Assembly: GCA_040882265.1 (NCBI GenBank)
Contig: JBBEBO010000158.1
Span: 1 to 16,199, forward strand
DNA: 16,199 nt
Origin: Brumimicrobium sp040882265
GTDB taxonomy: Bacteria; Bacteroidota; Bacteroidia; Flavobacteriales_D; Crocinitomicaceae
Reading direction: 5' to 3'
Shown one piece after another: positions 13,901-16,199 of the stretch. Position 1 is the first letter of the stretch; each line of letters begins with the position of its first letter. Both the position numbers and the translations under genes were made by a program. The notes under the pieces are model-generated. The model did not search any database and had not been told where the DNA came from. It was given only the letters and a program-made list of their open reading frames with translations.

Positions 13901-15256
13901 ATGGACGATACGGATCCCCTTAGTTTTGTTTTACTATATATTGCACCAGATGAAATCGGTATCGGTTTTTGGGTTTCTGTTGTTGTACTTTTATTATTGC
14001 TTATAGCATCTGCTTTGATATCAGGCTCAGAGGTTGCGTTTTTCTCACTATCTCCTGAAGAACGTGAGGAAATTCAATCAAATAACGACTCTTCATCTGA
14101 AGTTGCGTGGGAGTTACTCAAAAACCCAAAGGATTTATTAGCAACGATACTAATCACCAATAACTTCGTAAATGTTGGTATCGTTATTCTAGCAAGTTAT
14201 ATCTTTAGTCTTATTTATCCTATTAATCCCGATGGAAGTATTGACTACTTAAGATCAACAATTGAAATAGGTGGCATTACATTTACAATTCTTTTAATCG
14301 GAGAAGTAATCCCCAAAATTTACGCCAATAGAAATAGCTTAAAGCTTGTAAATTTCATGGCTGTTCCTTTAAAAACACTCGGCAACATCCCTCCGTTTTC
14401 TTGGTTAAGACATTCATTGGTAGGCGGAACAGAACTTATATTGAAATATGCACGTAAAAGACAAATTGATGTCTCAACTGATGATTTAGAAAATGCAATT
14501 GCTCTAACTAGAGAAGGCGACACGTCCACTGAAGAGCAAAGAATACTTGAAGGAATCGTAAATTTCGGAAACACCGATGTTAGGCAGATAATGCGCTCAA
14601 GAGTTGATACTGTTGCTGTTGATGAAAGTATATCTTATTTTGAATTAATGAAAATTATTGTCGACTCAGGTTATTCAAGAATCCCCGTTTATAGAGATAC
14701 CTTTGATGAAGTTACTGGAATTATGTTTGTCAAAGATTTATTGGCTCATTTAAACGAAGGAGACAATTTTGATTGGACCAACCTCGTTCGTCCGCCGTTT
14801 TTTGTACCTGAAAATAAAAAAATTGACGATCTACTAAAAGAATTTCAACAATTAAAGATGCATATGGCGGTGGTTGTAGATGAATATGGCGGTGCATCGG
14901 GAGTTGTTACGCTTGAAGATATTCTCGAAGAAATTGTTGGTGAAATCACAGATGAGTTTGATGATGACGACATTGTTTATACTAAAATCAATAAAGACAC
15001 GTTCCTTTTTGAAGGAAAGACTCCTTTAGTTGACATGTATAAGGTGCTGGATATCGACGGGAAAGCTTTCGAACAAGTTAAAGGCGAGTCTGATTCAATA
15101 GCAGGATTCTTAATCGAACAAGCAGGTAAAATCCTTAGAAACAATGAGTCTTTTAATTTTGAAAACTTAAAATTTGTTGTTGAATCATCTGATAAGAAAC
15201 GTGTCAAGTTAGTTAAAATAGTAAAAGAGAAACAGAAAAATAAGGATGAAAATTAA
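13901..15256 (+). CDS. gldE: GldE, CorC/HlyC-type membrane protein linked to gliding motility
   Basis: The 451-aa protein has the CNNM/DUF21 layout of CorC-like proteins: membrane segments at about 22-45, 83-105 and 120-138 with SGSEVAFFSLSPEE (41-54) and GEVIPKIYANRN (134-145). Two CBS domains follow at about 205-270 (IMRSRVDTVAVDE) and 275-335 (HMAVVVDEYGGASGVVTLEDILEEIVGEITDE), then a transporter-associated CorC_HlyC domain at about 350-440. In Flavobacterium johnsoniae gldE lies with gldD and can partly compensate for gldD defects; its molecular role (ion transport, lipoprotein handling) is unsettled. The call over a generic haemolysin-family protein rests on the immediate neighbours ssb and gldD. 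Its stop overlaps the gldD start by 11 bases. Confidence 0.9.
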   Translation: MDDTDPLSFVLLYIAPDEIGIGFWVSVVVLLLLLIASALISGSEVAFFSLSPEEREEIQSNNDSSSEVAWELLKNPKDLLATILITNNFVNVGIVILASYIFSLIYPINPDGSIDYLRSTIEIGGITFTILLIGEVIPKIYANRNSLKLVNFMAVPLKTLGNIPPFSWLRHSLVGGTELILKYARKRQIDVSTDDLENAIALTREGDTSTEEQRILEGIVNFGNTDVRQIMRSRVDTVAVDESISYFELMKIIVDSGYSRIPVYRDTFDEVTGIMFVKDLLAHLNEGDNFDWTNLVRPPFFVPENKKIDDLLKEFQQLKMHMAVVVDEYGGASGVVTLEDILEEIVGEITDEFDDDDIVYTKINKDTFLFEGKTPLVDMYKVLDIDGKAFEQVKGESDSIAGFLIEQAGKILRNNESFNFENLKFVVESSDKKRVKLVKIVKEKQKNKDEN

Positions 15257-15821
15257 CTTAATATTTATTTTATTTGCACTATTTATAATAGGTTGTGAAG
15301 GCGATAAAAACCTCGTTCCAAAACCTCCTACATACCTAAAAGTTAATTTACCCGAACGCACTTATGACAACTACACTGATGAATGTAGCTTCAGCTTTGA
15401 AAAACCTTCTTATTTTAACGTTAAATCAGTACAAAAAAATAGTTGTAATCGCGACGTTATTTTCAATGAGTTAAATGGCACCTTGCATTTAAGTGTTATT
15501 GACATGGATACTACTCTTGGTACTTATGTCAACTACGCAAATGATAAAGTAGGCGAGCACAAAATAAAAGCTAGTGCGATAATGGATACTACTATAATAA
15601 GAGAAGACGATAATGTCTTTGGAACTTTTTTTGAATTACAAGGGAATGTTGCTTCTCCGTTCCAGTTTTATTTGACTGACAGTACAGACCGTTTTATTAG
15701 CGGTGTCGTTTATTTCAATTCACGTCCAAATTACGACTCGATTCGTCCAACATTAAACTTTGTTCGTAAAGATTTGATAAAATTAATGGAGACAATCGAA
15801 TGGGAAACTGAAAGCCTTTAG
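15246..15821 (+). CDS. gldD: Gliding motility lipoprotein GldD
   Basis: The 191-aa protein opens with a lipoprotein signal, MKINLIFILFALFIIGC, with Cys17 as the lipidated residue. It then has the GldD signature: PKPPTYLKVNLPERTYDNY, C-S-F-S-F-E-K-P-S-Y and a C-terminal helix with RPTLNFVRKDLIKLMETIEW. It anchors in the envelope facing the periplasm and is required for gliding in F. johnsoniae; its biochemical role is unknown. The ATG lies within the gldE stop region (11-base overlap), so translation is probably coupled and the pair is made in fixed proportion. The only other gliding gene here is gldE; gldA, B and F-N are not in the window. No strong terminator follows; an imperfect AT-rich dyad occurs at 15878-15900. 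Confidence 0.9.
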   Translation: MKINLIFILFALFIIGCEGDKNLVPKPPTYLKVNLPERTYDNYTDECSFSFEKPSYFNVKSVQKNSCNRDVIFNELNGTLHLSVIDMDTTLGTYVNYANDKVGEHKIKASAIMDTTIIREDDNVFGTFFELQGNVASPFQFYLTDSTDRFISGVVYFNSRPNYDSIRPTLNFVRKDLIKLMETIEWETESL

Positions 15822-15909
15822 TAAGACAAACGTTTATATCAAGGTAAATGTAAAAATTCATTGAAATACACTCTTTTCAAGATTTAATTTTTTAAACTTG
15901 TCAACTCTA

Positions 15910-15929
15910 ACCGTTCGTATAGGGCAAAC
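15910..15929 (+). repeat. 20-base direct repeat, left copy, at the edge of the repeat element
   Basis: ACCGTTCGTAtAGGGCAAAC here matches 16135-16154 (ACCGTTCGTAcAGGGCAAAC) with one difference. The pair flanks and partly overlaps the terminal inverted repeat of the element, so 225 bases lie from one repeat start to the next. It may be the product of insertion, or the unit of a tandem or nested arrangement. Confidence 0.65.
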
Positions 15930-16133
15930 GCATTTAAAAATCTAAATCCCGAAAAGAGCCTATTTTGTCACGATTTTTGGGGCAAAAAGTCGCGCCAAAA
16001 TAAGGACTTCCTCATTCTTCTTTAACCACCGGTTGATCCCGAAGAATTCTCTGGACTTATCCCGTGGCAAAAGAACCTTTGGTTTTATATAATCAACAAA
16101 AAAAAGAGATCTAAATTCAAATGCGTTTGCCCT
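15921..16133 (+). repeat. Copy 2 of the dispersed repeat, MITE-like, with perfect 15-base terminal inverted repeats
   Basis: The left end AGGGCAAACGCATTT (15921-15935) is the exact reverse complement of the right end (16119-16133). Inside, the blocks of copy 1 recur in order: TTTTGTCACGATTTTTG (15963-15979), TCGCGCCAAAA (15990-16000), TTTAACCACCGG (16021-16032) and CCGTGGCAAAAGAA (16062-16075). The second and third blocks form a tight hairpin, since GTCACGATTTTTG is largely complementary to CAAAAAGTCGCG with only a few bases between. The 213-base element has no coding potential and no transposase. This stretch, with its flanks (15822-16199), contains no gene that I can see. Confidence 0.65.
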
Positions 16134-16134
16134 G

Positions 16135-16154
16135 ACCGTTCGTACAGGGCAAAC
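16135..16154 (+). repeat. 20-base direct repeat, right copy, forming a hairpin with the element's end
   Basis: This is the partner of 15910-15929. In addition GTTTGCCCT (16125-16133) and AGGGCAAAC (16146-16154) are perfect inverted repeats around a 12-base loop, and CTCATAC plus a run of seven T's follows (16161-16167). On the plus strand this could act as a terminator for transcription coming through the element, although the T-tract starts 6 bases after the stem. Confidence 0.55.
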
Positions 16155-16199
16155 TCATACTTTTTTTAGTCTAAAGTTATCAACATAAAAACCTTATTA

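Noticed and set aside
13901..15821. gldE-gldD as a sign of a complete gliding or type IX secretion cluster
   Set aside because: Only these two genes are present. They are commonly linked to ssb and mutY, and no other gld, spr or por gene is in the window.

Overview
The window comes from a low-GC member of the Bacteroidota, most likely Flavobacteriia (Flavobacteriales). Four lines of evidence agree: SusC/TonB-type outer-membrane proteins, a fused alpha/beta 2-oxoacid dehydrogenase E1, several perfect Bacteroidota-type -7 promoter boxes (TAnnTTTG) with no clear Shine-Dalgarno sequences, and the gene block rng, HU, mutY, ssb, gldE, gldD, which I recognise from gliding Flavobacteriia. Most of the window is ordinary chromosomal housekeeping DNA; I see no phage, CRISPR array, transposase gene, tRNA or rRNA.

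Layout. Bases 1-1194 hold the 3' end of an outer-membrane beta-barrel gene that enters from the left. Bases 1383-3476 hold a complete fused E1 dehydrogenase. A 240-base convergent gap follows and contains copy 1 of a dispersed non-coding repeat. From 6480 back to 3720 (minus strand) lies a two-gene unit: a TonB-dependent receptor and an overlapping periplasmic thioredoxin-fold protein. A 450-base gap (6481-6934) rich in hairpins separates it from a long minus-strand run. In transcription order that run is HU-family protein, a 30-residue basic ribosomal-type protein (mS38/bS22 family), RNase E/G (rng), recX, a polyprenol-phosphate mannosyltransferase-like GT2 enzyme, dihydroorotase (pyrC), and a DUF4296-like lipoprotein. 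rng/recX and pyrC/lipoprotein overlap by 1-4 bases, and the GT2 and pyrC genes are 5 bases apart.

Divergent from HU, the plus strand carries mutY, ssb, gldE and gldD. ssb-gldE-gldD is tight: there is a 14-base gap and then an 11-base overlap. The last 380 bases hold copy 2 of the dispersed repeat, here bounded by perfect 15-base terminal inverted repeats and flanked by a 20-base direct repeat.

The genes serve DNA repair and replication (mutY, ssb, recX), chromosome structure (HU), RNA turnover and translation (rng, mS38-like), pyrimidine synthesis (pyrC), envelope glycolipid synthesis (GT2), gliding motility (gldD, gldE) and nutrient uptake (TonB receptor). The items most worth following up are the structured repeat element found twice, the receptor whose only two cysteines form a CxxC in the plug and whose gene overlaps a thioredoxin-like gene, and the hairpin-rich gap upstream of that receptor. 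I do not see convincing evidence for a wholly new multi-gene system.
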